A stretch of 9,934 nucleotides of DNA from an uncultured Lachnospiraceae bacterium (GTDB taxonomy: Bacteria > Bacillota_A > Clostridia > Lachnospirales > Lachnospiraceae), in assembly GCA_946614075.1 (NCBI GenBank), contig CAMOGO010000027.1:1-9934 (forward strand). The letters run 5' to 3'. Both the position numbers and the translations under genes were made by a program. The notes under the pieces are model-generated. The model had not been told where the DNA came from and did not search any database. It saw nothing but the letters and a program-made list of their open reading frames with translations. How positions within the stretch are numbered: position 1 is the first letter of the stretch; each line of letters begins with the position of its first letter. Shown in pieces: positions 1-6,497 of this stretch.

Positions 1-623
1 CCATCCTCTACCCCGCGGACGACCTCCTCTGCCTCGGCACGCTTCTCGGCGATGTAGAGGATCAGCTCCTCGCACTCCGAGACACGGCCGCAAGGGTCCG
101 CTGCGATGTCGTCAAACAGGCGGTCCAGACGCTTTGGCGTATTGTGGAAGTCCTCGATCGTCTCGTAGAGCTTCGTCGCATCGAAATCCATCAGATTCTT
201 CTGGAAGCGTCCGAAGGCCTCGCCGGCCCGCTGGAGCACCTGAAGATCCTCCGTCGCGTCAAAGCAGACGGAGTTCGGAATAAACTGATAGACCCGCCAG
301 ACATTTCCCTCTTCATCCTTGGTGAAGTTCTCGCCGCTTTCCTTCTTCAGGAAATGCAGGACCATACGGCACGGATCCCCGCCATCCGCCAGGATCTTCT
401 CATCCATGTGCTCCGTCACCAGGGCCACGTTGCTCATGATCTGGGTCGGATTCCGGAACACATAGCCGTTGATCTTCTGGACGACGTACTCGGCAGCGTG
501 CCCGTCCTCGTCGCGGAAGATCACGGAATAGGTTGTATTGATATTGCCGGCGCGCATCTGCTGCTCCGAGAGCAGGTCGCCGCGGATGCCGAATTCACGG
601 CAGATTCCCTCAACTGTTGCCAT
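1..623 (-). CDS. NahK-like N-acetylhexosamine 1-kinase (APH-fold), N-terminal 207 residues, cut by window start
   Basis: The visible N-terminal 207 residues resemble bifidobacterial N-acetylhexosamine 1-kinase (NahK/LnpB), an aminoglycoside-phosphotransferase-fold kinase that phosphorylates GlcNAc or GalNAc at the anomeric carbon using ATP. Shared blocks, in the same order as in NahK, are AGNINTTY (residues 25-32), YVVQKIN (46-52), a PTQIMSNVALVT segment (59-70), WRVYQFIP (109-116), AGEAFGRFQ (133-141), FDATKLYETI (147-156) and FHNTPKR (159-165). NahK proteins are about 360 residues, so the catalytic HxD-type loop and metal site lie beyond the left edge and cannot be checked. The ATG at 623 follows GAGGAG with a five-base spacer and begins 2 bases after the nagA stop, which suggests translational coupling. 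Substrate preference (GlcNAc, GalNAc, or another hexosamine) is inferred. A more general phosphotransferase or homoserine-kinase-like role is less likely because the similarity runs the full visible length. Confidence 0.82.
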   Translation of the reverse strand, partial: MATVEGICREFGIRGDLLSEQQMRAGNINTTYSVIFRDEDGHAAEYVVQKINGYVFRNPTQIMSNVALVTEHMDEKILADGGDPCRMVLHFLKKESGENFTKDEEGNVWRVYQFIPNSVCFDATEDLQVLQRAGEAFGRFQKNLMDFDATKLYETIEDFHNTPKRLDRLFDDIAADPCGRVSECEELILYIAEKRAEAEEVVRGVED

Positions 624-625
624 TT

Positions 626-1735
626 TTACTCCTCATAAAGCTTTCCGCCGATATAGACTGCCTTCAGATTCAGGTCCGCATCCAGCAGCAGGAAATCTGC
701 GTACTTTCCAGGTTCGATGCTGCCGATCTCGTCATCCTTTCCGATGACCTTGGCCGGTGCCATGGAGCCCGCATAGACAGCGTCCTCCAGCGGGATTCCG
801 AAGGAAACGACGTTCTGGACTGCCTTTAAGACACTGATGGAGGATCCGGCGAGCGTTCCGTCAAGCAGGGTCGCCTTGCCGTTTTTCATCACGATCGGCT
901 GTCCGCCCAGGGTGTAATCGCCGTCCGGCATGCCGGCGCAGCGCAAAGAGTCGCTGATCAGGATCGTGCGGTCTCCAAACATCCGGAAGACCATCCGGAT
1001 CACGGACGGATGAATGTGCAGGCCATCGCAGATCAGCTCGACGGTCGCGCCAGAATCAAAGGCTGCGCCGACGATCGCGGGATCCCGGTGATGAAGTGCA
1101 TTCATGCCATTGAACAGGTGGGTCGCATGGGATGCGCCTTTGCCGTAGGCTTCCATCGCCTGATCATAATTCGCCACCGTGTGGCCCAGGGAAACCGTGC
1201 AGATTTTGGAAATCTCCTCGACAAACTCCATGCCGCCAGGCTCCTCGCAGGCGACCGTCACCAGACGGATCTGGCCTCCGGAGATGTCATTCAGTCTCTT
1301 GAACATCTCGACATCCGGGACATGCAGATTGTCCGCCGCCTGCGCGCCTCTTTTGGCGTAGCACAGGAAGGGGCCTTCCAGGTTGATGCCTGCCATCCGG
1401 GCACCCTCGGACGTAAAGCTGCGGATCGCCTTCATCGCCTCGGTCAGAACAGGCTCCTTTAAGGTCATGGTCGTCGGGCACCAGGAGGTCACGCCATTTC
1501 TCGCATAGTAGCGGGACATTTTTACGAGACCCTCCACGGAGCCATCCGAGGAATCCTCCTCGACCGCGCCGTGGGTATGGATGTCGACCAGACCCGGGAT
1601 CAGGTACATCCCCTCGGCGTCGATGTCCGCCTGGTGGCTGCACTCTCCCACATACTCTATTTTCTCTCCGAATACAACCTCGCCCTTCGTAAACTTCCGG
1701 TCCGGGCCGTAAATCATTGCATTACCGATTATCAT
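626..1735 (-). CDS. nagA: N-acetylglucosamine-6-phosphate deacetylase
   Basis: This cytosolic amidohydrolase removes acetate from GlcNAc-6-P to give glucosamine-6-P. The 369 residues contain the family landmarks: PGLVDIHTHG (47-56, HxH pair), NLEGPF with metal-ligand Glu120, GHT with His185, THLFNGMNALHHRDP with His206, CDGLHIHP (236-243), and ISDS with the catalytic Asp262. A DGTLAGSS block (292-299) and a C-terminal EPGKYADFLLLD strand return to the small beta-sandwich domain. The KRGAQ stretch after LEGPF matches the Gln form seen in Bacillus NagA rather than the His of E. coli. The start at 1735 has GAGTGAGGAT upstream with a suitable spacer. That ribosome site lies within one copy of a 12-bp direct repeat (see the 1741-1935 entry). 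The gene sits between the ROK gene and the NahK-like gene, and no nagB is visible. It is slightly shorter than the Bacillus enzyme but looks intact. Confidence 0.95.
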   Translation of the reverse strand: MIIGNAMIYGPDRKFTKGEVVFGEKIEYVGECSHQADIDAEGMYLIPGLVDIHTHGAVEEDSSDGSVEGLVKMSRYYARNGVTSWCPTTMTLKEPVLTEAMKAIRSFTSEGARMAGINLEGPFLCYAKRGAQAADNLHVPDVEMFKRLNDISGGQIRLVTVACEEPGGMEFVEEISKICTVSLGHTVANYDQAMEAYGKGASHATHLFNGMNALHHRDPAIVGAAFDSGATVELICDGLHIHPSVIRMVFRMFGDRTILISDSLRCAGMPDGDYTLGGQPIVMKNGKATLLDGTLAGSSISVLKAVQNVVSFGIPLEDAVYAGSMAPAKVIGKDDEIGSIEPGKYADFLLLDADLNLKAVYIGGKLYEE

Positions 1736-1740
1736 TTTCT

Positions 1741-1935
1741 ATCCTCACTCTGATTTTTGAAAGCGTACGCGTCGCTTCGCACTTCGTGCTCCCGCGCCGC
1801 TGCAACAACACTCGACAATCGGCCCGCTCAACGATGTTTCGCGTGCCTTTTTGTCTCGTTTTGTTGCTCGTTCGGATGCAAACAGCTGTCTGAAAAGCAA
1901 GCTTTTCATCCGAGCTGTTTGACATCCTCACTCTG
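1741..1935. repeat. Structured intergenic segment bounded by 12-bp direct repeats
   Basis: The gap between the ROK stop and the nagA start begins and ends with the same 12 bases, ATCCTCACTCTG (plus strand), at 1741-1752 and 1924-1935, a period of 183 bp. Read on the minus strand, each copy is CAGAGTGAGGAT, and the copy next to nagA supplies its ribosome site. The enclosed DNA contains a long imperfect hairpin (1874-1927) and a smaller GCAC-TTC-GTGC hairpin. This pattern would fit insertion of a small element with target duplication, or duplication of an old leader. I found no convincing terminal inverted repeats. A 67-codon minus frame (1722-1925) fills the gap and overlaps the nagA start by 14 bases, but it has no correctly spaced ribosome site. 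Confidence 0.55.
1874..1927 (-). other. Long interrupted hairpin downstream of the ROK gene
   Basis: Three nested stems can be read: GGATG/CATCC outermost, AAACAGCT/AGCTGTTT in the middle, and GAAAAGC/GCTTTTC around a two-base loop. An alternative fold pairs TCGGATG (1872-1878) with CATCCGA (1907-1913). It starts 12 bases after the ROK stop on the minus strand, so it could act as a stability or processing structure between ROK and nagA. There is no U-run after it on the minus strand, so a simple intrinsic terminator is not supported. Confidence 0.5.
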
Positions 1936-1938
1936 CTT

Positions 1939-3324
1939 TCATACGATGTCCGGGAGGCTCGCTGCGGCCATGGACTGGCCGACGCGGCGGAACTTCTCAT
2001 CCGGCAGATGAATCTTCAGTCCTGCGTACTCCGGGTACTCCTCCTTCAGGACAGCCTCCGCCTCCTTCACGATGATCTCACCGCCGCGGCCCGACATGAC
2101 ACGTCCTAAAAGGAGTGCATGCTCCGCACCGTACAGATCACAGTAGAAGCCAAGGACATGGCCGGTGCAGACGCCGATGGACTCGTAAACCTTGACCGCG
2201 CGCGGATCCTCCTGCTCCATAAGAGCCTGGACCGCCTTCAGCTTCTCCGCCGGGGTGAGGCTTTCGGCCAGCTCGATCCCTGCGCGGGGAGCCAGCTTGA
2301 TGACGCCGTCCTGAGACAGGTACTTGACGCCGCAGCCGATGTCGCCGGACCACTCGTCCGCCATAGCCTTCGGGTTCGCATCGACCGGCATGAAAGCAAG
2401 CTCATTCAGCCAGCCGGTGATGTTGCCATTCTCGTCGACATAGCCGACCGCCTCGGAGGTGCCCATCGCGATGCCGAGGATATTGTTGACGTCCAGGCTC
2501 ATCGCGCCTGCCAGAGCGGTGACGTCGCCGTCATTCGCCACGACACACGGGATGTCTCCGAAGGTCTCCTTCGCTGCCCGCATGTAGATCGGCTTGATCA
2601 CGGTCTCAAACTGCTCCGGATGGCACTGCTTCGCATAGTTGAACAAAGAGGATACCATCGGCTTATTCTCGACGATAACGCCGGCTGCCGAAATACCGAT
2701 GCCATCCACGCGAGGCATGTGGGCCGCTGCCTTTTTGAAGCTGTCCACGATCCCCTCGAAATGATAATTCAGGTCGTCATTGACCTTAGGAAGCCAGACG
2801 GTCTCATCCGAGAAAACCGTCTCTCCGTCGATCACAGCGGAGACCTTCCGGTCGCTGCCGCCGGCGTCAAAGCCGATCCGGCAGCCGTTCAAATGACGGC
2901 CCACCGACTCGGATGCTGTTTTCTCCTCCGGAACCTCGTCGCACCAGACCACCTCAAACGGTCTCTCGTAGACGGTCTCCATGAAGTCCTTGTCAAAGGC
3001 ACGGCTGCCGTCGGCACTGTAAGCCTCACGGACGTCTTCGTAAATCCCACGGTCGCCCGCCACGTAAATCCGGAAGCCGCCCTTCATCCAAAGCACGACC
3101 TTGATGCAACGGCGGATGTAAAAACGATCTGCCTCCGCCATCTCCTCGGTCCCGTGGATAAAGGTATGGTAGGCCGCGATCTGCCCTCCGGCTCTTTCCA
3201 CCGCGAAAGCCACCGGCTTTGCCGCACCCTTTAAAAAGGCACGGTTAAACTGCAGAAGCGGGATAAATTCCGGATCCAGCTCCGGCTTAATCTTTGTGTC
3301 GATCTGAACACCCAAATATTCCAT
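1939..3324 (-). CDS. Divergent ROK-family protein with unusual N-terminal domain, putative amino-sugar kinase
   Basis: This is a 461-residue protein with a ROK/hexokinase-fold core from about residue 148 to the end and an N-terminal region of about 145 residues that I do not recognise. Core signs are IGFDAGGSDRK (150-160, phosphate loop 1), GIGISAAGVI (208-217), VVANDGDVTALAG (261-273) with candidate catalytic Asp265, and ILGIAMGTSEAVGYV (282-296, phosphate loop 2). Two standard ROK features are altered: the usual NDANAAALGE reads NDGDVTALAG, and the Zn-binding CxCGxxGC cluster is absent, with only CG at 331-332. There is no winged helix at the N-terminus, so it is not a NagC/XylR-type repressor. 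A GAAAGGAAA ribosome site precedes the ATG, and the gene lies 56 bases after glmS. Its place before nagA suggests phosphorylation of GlcNAc or a related sugar at C6, but this is inferred. A sensor or inactive kinase role is possible. Confidence 0.8.
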   Translation of the reverse strand: MEYLGVQIDTKIKPELDPEFIPLLQFNRAFLKGAAKPVAFAVERAGGQIAAYHTFIHGTEEMAEADRFYIRRCIKVVLWMKGGFRIYVAGDRGIYEDVREAYSADGSRAFDKDFMETVYERPFEVVWCDEVPEEKTASESVGRHLNGCRIGFDAGGSDRKVSAVIDGETVFSDETVWLPKVNDDLNYHFEGIVDSFKKAAAHMPRVDGIGISAAGVIVENKPMVSSLFNYAKQCHPEQFETVIKPIYMRAAKETFGDIPCVVANDGDVTALAGAMSLDVNNILGIAMGTSEAVGYVDENGNITGWLNELAFMPVDANPKAMADEWSGDIGCGVKYLSQDGVIKLAPRAGIELAESLTPAEKLKAVQALMEQEDPRAVKVYESIGVCTGHVLGFYCDLYGAEHALLLGRVMSGRGGEIIVKEAEAVLKEEYPEYAGLKIHLPDEKFRRVGQSMAAASLPDIV

Positions 3325-3380
3325 ACAGGTAGTTTCCTTTCAAGTCTTTCTAAATGGCAGCTGCTTTTAAGAGGCCCGTA

Positions 3381-5234
3381 TTACTCTACGGTTACGCTCT
3401 TTGCCAGGTTTCTCGGCTTATCCACGTCGAGGCCGCGGCCGACAGCCATGTAGTAACCCAGCAGCTGGAGCGGAATGACCGCCAGGGAAGCGGCGAAATG
3501 CTCATCGACCTTCGGAACGTAGACGACGAAATTCGCATTGTCTTCCATGCTGTAGTTGCCATAGCTCGTCAGACCCATCAGGTAAGCGCCGCGGGCCTTG
3601 ACCTCAACGAGGTTGGAAAGGGTCTTCTCATAGAGAGCCTTCTGCGTCAGGACGCCGATGACCATCGTGCCATCCTCGATCAGGCTGATCGTGCCATGCT
3701 TCAGCTCGCCCGCTGCGTATGCCTCGGAATGTGCGTAGCTGATCTCCTTCATTTTCAGGCTGCCCTCCATGCAGACTGCATAGTCAATACCGCGGCCGAT
3801 GAAGAAGACATCCTTCGCGTTGGCAAACTTGCTCGCAAACCACTGGATTCTCTCCTTATCGTCCAGGATCCTTGTGATCTTATCCGGAATCGTATCCAGT
3901 TGGGCGAGATACTCCTCTGCCTTTTCCTGGGTCAGGGTGCCGCGCTCCACGCCAAAGCGGATCGCCAGCAGATAGCAGGCCATGAGCTGCGTGCTGTAGG
4001 CCTTGGTCGTCGCAACGGCGATCTCCGGTCCGGCCAAGGTGTAGCAGACATAGTCCGCCTCACGGGCGATCGAGGATCCGACCACGTTGACGATCGCCAG
4101 CGTCTTGATTCCTTTTTCCTTTGCCATACGAAGAGCTGCCAGAGAATCTGCGGTCTCGCCGGACTGGCTGATGATGATCACCAGCGAGTTCTCCCGCAGA
4201 TGCATCGTGCGGTAGCGGAACTCCGAAGCCAGCTCGACGCGGACCTGCAGGTCTGTCAGATCCTCCAGCACATACTGGCCAACCACACCTGCGTGGTAAG
4301 CGGAGCCGCAGGCAACGATATAAATCATGGAGAAATTCTTGATGTCCTCCGACGTCAGGCCTGTCTCAGACAGGTCGACGTAGCGCTTTCCATCCTCATT
4401 CTTTTTCACCATGGAATGAAGAGTCTCACGGACAACCTTCGGCTGCTCAAAGATCTCCTTCAACATGAAATGCTCGTAGCCTTCCTTCTCGGCGGCCTTG
4501 GCATCCCACTTGATCTCGACGGTGGGCTTTTCCACCACATCACCGTTCAGGTCGTAGAAGGTGGCTCCCTCCGGAGTCAGGCGGCCCATCTCGAGGTTTC
4601 CGATGTAGTTCACAAGACGGGTGTAATTCAGAATCGCCGGGACATCCGATGCGACAAAGGTCTCTCCCTCGCCGAGACCGATGATCATCGGGCTGTCCTT
4701 GCGGGCACAGTAGATCTCGCCCGGATAGTCCTTGAACATGACAACCAGTGCGTAGGATCCGCGGACACGGACCATCGTCTTGGCCAGTGCGTCGATCGGG
4801 CCTACCTTGTATTTTTTGTAATAGTAATCGACCAGCTTGATGACAACCTCGGTATCGGTACCAGAGTAGAACTGGTAGCCATTGCGGATCAGCTTCTCCC
4901 GCAGCTCCTGGAAGTTCTCGATGATGCCGTTATGAACACCGACAACATTCATATCATCTGAATGGTGAGGATGTGCGTTTGTCTCATTCGGCTCACCATG
5001 GGTAGCCCAACGAGTGTGTCCGATACCGCAGGTTCCGATCAGGGCATTGCCGCCGTCCGTCTTCTCCTCAAGTACCTTCAGTCTGCCCTTTGCCTTGACT
5101 ACGACAGCATCCTGCACTCCGTCACGGATCGCGAGTCCCGCCGAGTCATAGCCGCGGTACTCCAGCTTGGACAGGCCATCCAGACAGATAGGCGCTGCCT
5201 GCTTTTTACCAACATATCCTACGATTCCACACAT
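3381..5234 (-). CDS. glmS: Glutamine-fructose-6-phosphate aminotransferase (isomerizing)
   Basis: GlmS makes glucosamine-6-phosphate from fructose-6-phosphate and glutamine, the first committed step to UDP-GlcNAc and the cell wall. The 617 residues are full length. After Met removal the N-terminal Cys of CGIVGYVG is the glutaminase nucleophile. YRGYDSAG (26-33), HTRWATHGEPNETNAHPH (73-90) and HNGIIEN (101-107) complete the amidotransferase site. Two SIS sugar-isomerase domains follow, with CGSAYHAG (309-316), ISQSGETADS (355-364), GPEIAVATTKAYSTQ (402-416), EISYAHSEAYAAGELKHG (497-514) and the C-terminal DVDKPRNLAKSVTVE. A GAAAGGAC ribosome site precedes the ATG. It is the second gene of the operon. 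Its leader (5235-5389) holds a 12-bp tandem repeat and shows no visible glmS ribozyme. Co-transcription with nagA is unusual because synthesis and catabolism of glucosamine-6-P are normally opposed. Confidence 0.98.
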   Translation of the reverse strand: MCGIVGYVGKKQAAPICLDGLSKLEYRGYDSAGLAIRDGVQDAVVVKAKGRLKVLEEKTDGGNALIGTCGIGHTRWATHGEPNETNAHPHHSDDMNVVGVHNGIIENFQELREKLIRNGYQFYSGTDTEVVIKLVDYYYKKYKVGPIDALAKTMVRVRGSYALVVMFKDYPGEIYCARKDSPMIIGLGEGETFVASDVPAILNYTRLVNYIGNLEMGRLTPEGATFYDLNGDVVEKPTVEIKWDAKAAEKEGYEHFMLKEIFEQPKVVRETLHSMVKKNEDGKRYVDLSETGLTSEDIKNFSMIYIVACGSAYHAGVVGQYVLEDLTDLQVRVELASEFRYRTMHLRENSLVIIISQSGETADSLAALRMAKEKGIKTLAIVNVVGSSIAREADYVCYTLAGPEIAVATTKAYSTQLMACYLLAIRFGVERGTLTQEKAEEYLAQLDTIPDKITRILDDKERIQWFASKFANAKDVFFIGRGIDYAVCMEGSLKMKEISYAHSEAYAAGELKHGTISLIEDGTMVIGVLTQKALYEKTLSNLVEVKARGAYLMGLTSYGNYSMEDNANFVVYVPKVDEHFAASLAVIPLQLLGYYMAVGRGLDVDKPRNLAKSVTVE

Positions 5235-5275
5235 AACTTAAGTCCTTTCCGGTTCTTGACAATGTTTGGGACCTG

Positions 5276-5359
5276 TCTGATCCCTTATCTGATCCCTTAT
5301 CTGATCCCTTATCTGATCTCTTATCTGATCTCTTGTCTGAACTCATTTCTGATCCTGAT
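5276..5359. repeat. 12-bp tandem repeat in the glmS leader
   Basis: Seven consecutive 12-base units with consensus TCTGATCCCTTA (plus strand) lie between the nucleotidyltransferase stop and glmS. The first three (5276-5311) are identical. The next ones carry CTC instead of CCC, and the last two are decayed. Each unit contains a GATC, and the end of the array forms a 7-bp-arm inverted repeat, TCTGATC-CT-GATCAGA, at 5348-5363. On the mRNA strand the repeat reads as purine-rich UAAGGGAUCAGA. No promoter with a good -10 is evident here, so glmS probably depends on upstream transcription. Confidence 0.92.
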
Positions 5360-5389
5360 CAGAACTCTTGTCCGATCAACGATCGTCTT

Positions 5390-6313
5390 TTATGCATACA
5401 AGTTCTCTGCGTAGACACCGTCTGCGATCAGCTTGCGGAAGCTGGCCACGACTAACGGCTTATCCTCCTTGTAGGTGACGCCGAACCATTTGTCCTTCGT
5501 CTCGAGCACCTTGACCGATGCCTTGTCCGCCTTGATCAGCTCGTCGATGTAGCTCGGCAGGAGGTACTCAGCCTTCAGCGGGTCGCCCTTGCCGGCCTTC
5601 AGATCCTCAAGGAAATCGACGAAGCCATCCTTCAGCAGATCGACAAACTGCGGCATCAGGCCCCACATATTCATGGATACGTAGGATTCCGGATCGATCG
5701 CTACGCCGTCTGCGCTTGCTCCCTCGGGAGTCGGGATGATGTGGCTCGTCTCCACGACATCCGTCAGATACCCATTCTCGGATACCTTGCAGACGCCACG
5801 GGTCACGCCGCCGTGCTCGGAGAGCGTATTCTTCAGGATGAAGCCGGCCATGCAGTACTCATTGTCAGCGTGGTCCGCTGCCAGGAACTGATAAACGGCT
5901 TTGTAGCCATCCTTGCCGTAATAGTCGTCGGCGTTGATGACCATGAAGGGCTCCTTGATCACATCGCGGGCTGCCAGAATCGCCTGGCCGGTACCCCACG
6001 GCTTTTTGCGGTCTGCCGGAGCCTCGAAGCCTGCCGGAAGGTCGTCCTTCTTCTGGAACGCGTAAGCCACCTCGACATCCTTCTGTGCGCAGATCCGCTC
6101 GATGCGCTCGCCGATGCGCTCGTGGAACGCTTCCTTGATATCCTCGCGGATGATGAAGACGATTTTGTTGAAACCAGCCTCCATCGCATCATGAATCGAA
6201 TAATCGATAATAATCTCATCGTGCAGGCCAACCGGCTCAAGCTGCTTGATACCCTCTCCAAAACGTGAACCAATTCCTGCTGCCATTATAACAAGTGCAA
6301 TTCTTTTCTTCAT
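5390..6313 (-). CDS. Sugar-1-phosphate nucleotidyltransferase (NTP_transferase family)
   Basis: A 307-residue GT-A-like nucleotidyltransferase that would join a sugar-1-phosphate to an NTP, releasing pyrophosphate. The N-terminus LVIMAAGIGSRFGEGIKQL (7-25) is the nucleotide-binding signature loop with its Lys. KPWGTGQAILAA (104-115) is the base-contacting loop, and INADDYYG (126-133) gives the metal-binding Asp. MNMWG (215-219) and a C-terminal WFGVTYKEDK segment are typical of this single-domain group. It lacks a left-handed beta-helix, so it is not a GlmU. The start at 6313 was chosen over an in-frame ATG 39 bases upstream because AAAGGAG sits 8 bases before it and the signature loop follows directly. 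It is the first gene of the operon. Together with the NahK-like kinase it could make UDP-HexNAc from HexNAc-1-P. UTP and glucose-1-P as substrates (GalU-like) remain possible. Confidence 0.85.
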   Translation of the reverse strand: MKKRIALVIMAAGIGSRFGEGIKQLEPVGLHDEIIIDYSIHDAMEAGFNKIVFIIREDIKEAFHERIGERIERICAQKDVEVAYAFQKKDDLPAGFEAPADRKKPWGTGQAILAARDVIKEPFMVINADDYYGKDGYKAVYQFLAADHADNEYCMAGFILKNTLSEHGGVTRGVCKVSENGYLTDVVETSHIIPTPEGASADGVAIDPESYVSMNMWGLMPQFVDLLKDGFVDFLEDLKAGKGDPLKAEYLLPSYIDELIKADKASVKVLETKDKWFGVTYKEDKPLVVASFRKLIADGVYAENLYA

Positions 6314-6357
6314 AACAATCTCCTTTCCCCAACAAACGTGAAGACATACCACCTATT

Positions 6358-6396
6358 ACTTTACCATAAATAGAGGCAATCTGCAATGACTGCCTC
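6358..6396 (-). promoter_or_regulatory. Predicted promoter with overlapping inverted repeat, upstream of the operon
   Basis: On the minus strand TTGCAG (6381-6386) and TAAAGT (6358-6363) are separated by exactly 17 bases, a plausible sigma-A promoter for the nucleotidyltransferase-glmS-ROK-nagA-nahK string. An inverted repeat with arms GAGGCA (6373-6378) and TGCCTC (6391-6396), extendable by three more bases with one mismatch, straddles the -35 element, as a repressor site would. The responsible regulator is not in the window. Confidence 0.5.
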
Positions 6397-6426
6397 TGAA
6401 GTAAGCGTGAAATATATCAAAATATT

Positions 6427-6450
6427 GTGGTCCTTCCGGTGCCTGACCAC
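6427..6450 (-). terminator. Possible weak terminator after the histidine-phosphatase gene
   Basis: GTGGTC (6427-6432) pairs with GACCAC (6445-6450) around a 12-base loop. On the minus strand the hairpin is followed by AATATTTTGATATATTT, which is A/T-rich but not a clean U-run. It starts 47 bases downstream of the phosphatase stop. Separation of that gene from the amino-sugar operon is therefore plausible but not certain. Confidence 0.4.
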
Positions 6451-6497
6451 TATTCATGCCGCTCATCCTGCTGCCAGTCGGGATGCCATCTCCGTCA

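Noticed and set aside
1722..1925. A 67-codon minus-strand frame filling the ROK-nagA gap, overlapping the nagA start by 14 bases
   Set aside because: The placement looks like translational coupling, but the ribosome-like GAGTGAGG abuts the ATG with no spacer and belongs to the duplicated 12-mer. The Arg/Lys/Thr-rich product matches no family I know. It is better explained as part of the structured repeat segment.
2119..3234. Plus-strand open frame of 371 codons opposite the ROK gene
   Set aside because: It is an antisense shadow of the ROK gene, with His/Asp/Leu-rich composition typical of such shadows and no start signal.
3354..4961. Plus-strand open frame of 535 codons opposite glmS
   Set aside because: It lies entirely antisense to a full-length, motif-complete GlmS. 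Long antisense frames are expected in GC-rich genes with strong third-position bias. It has no ribosome site or recognisable domain.
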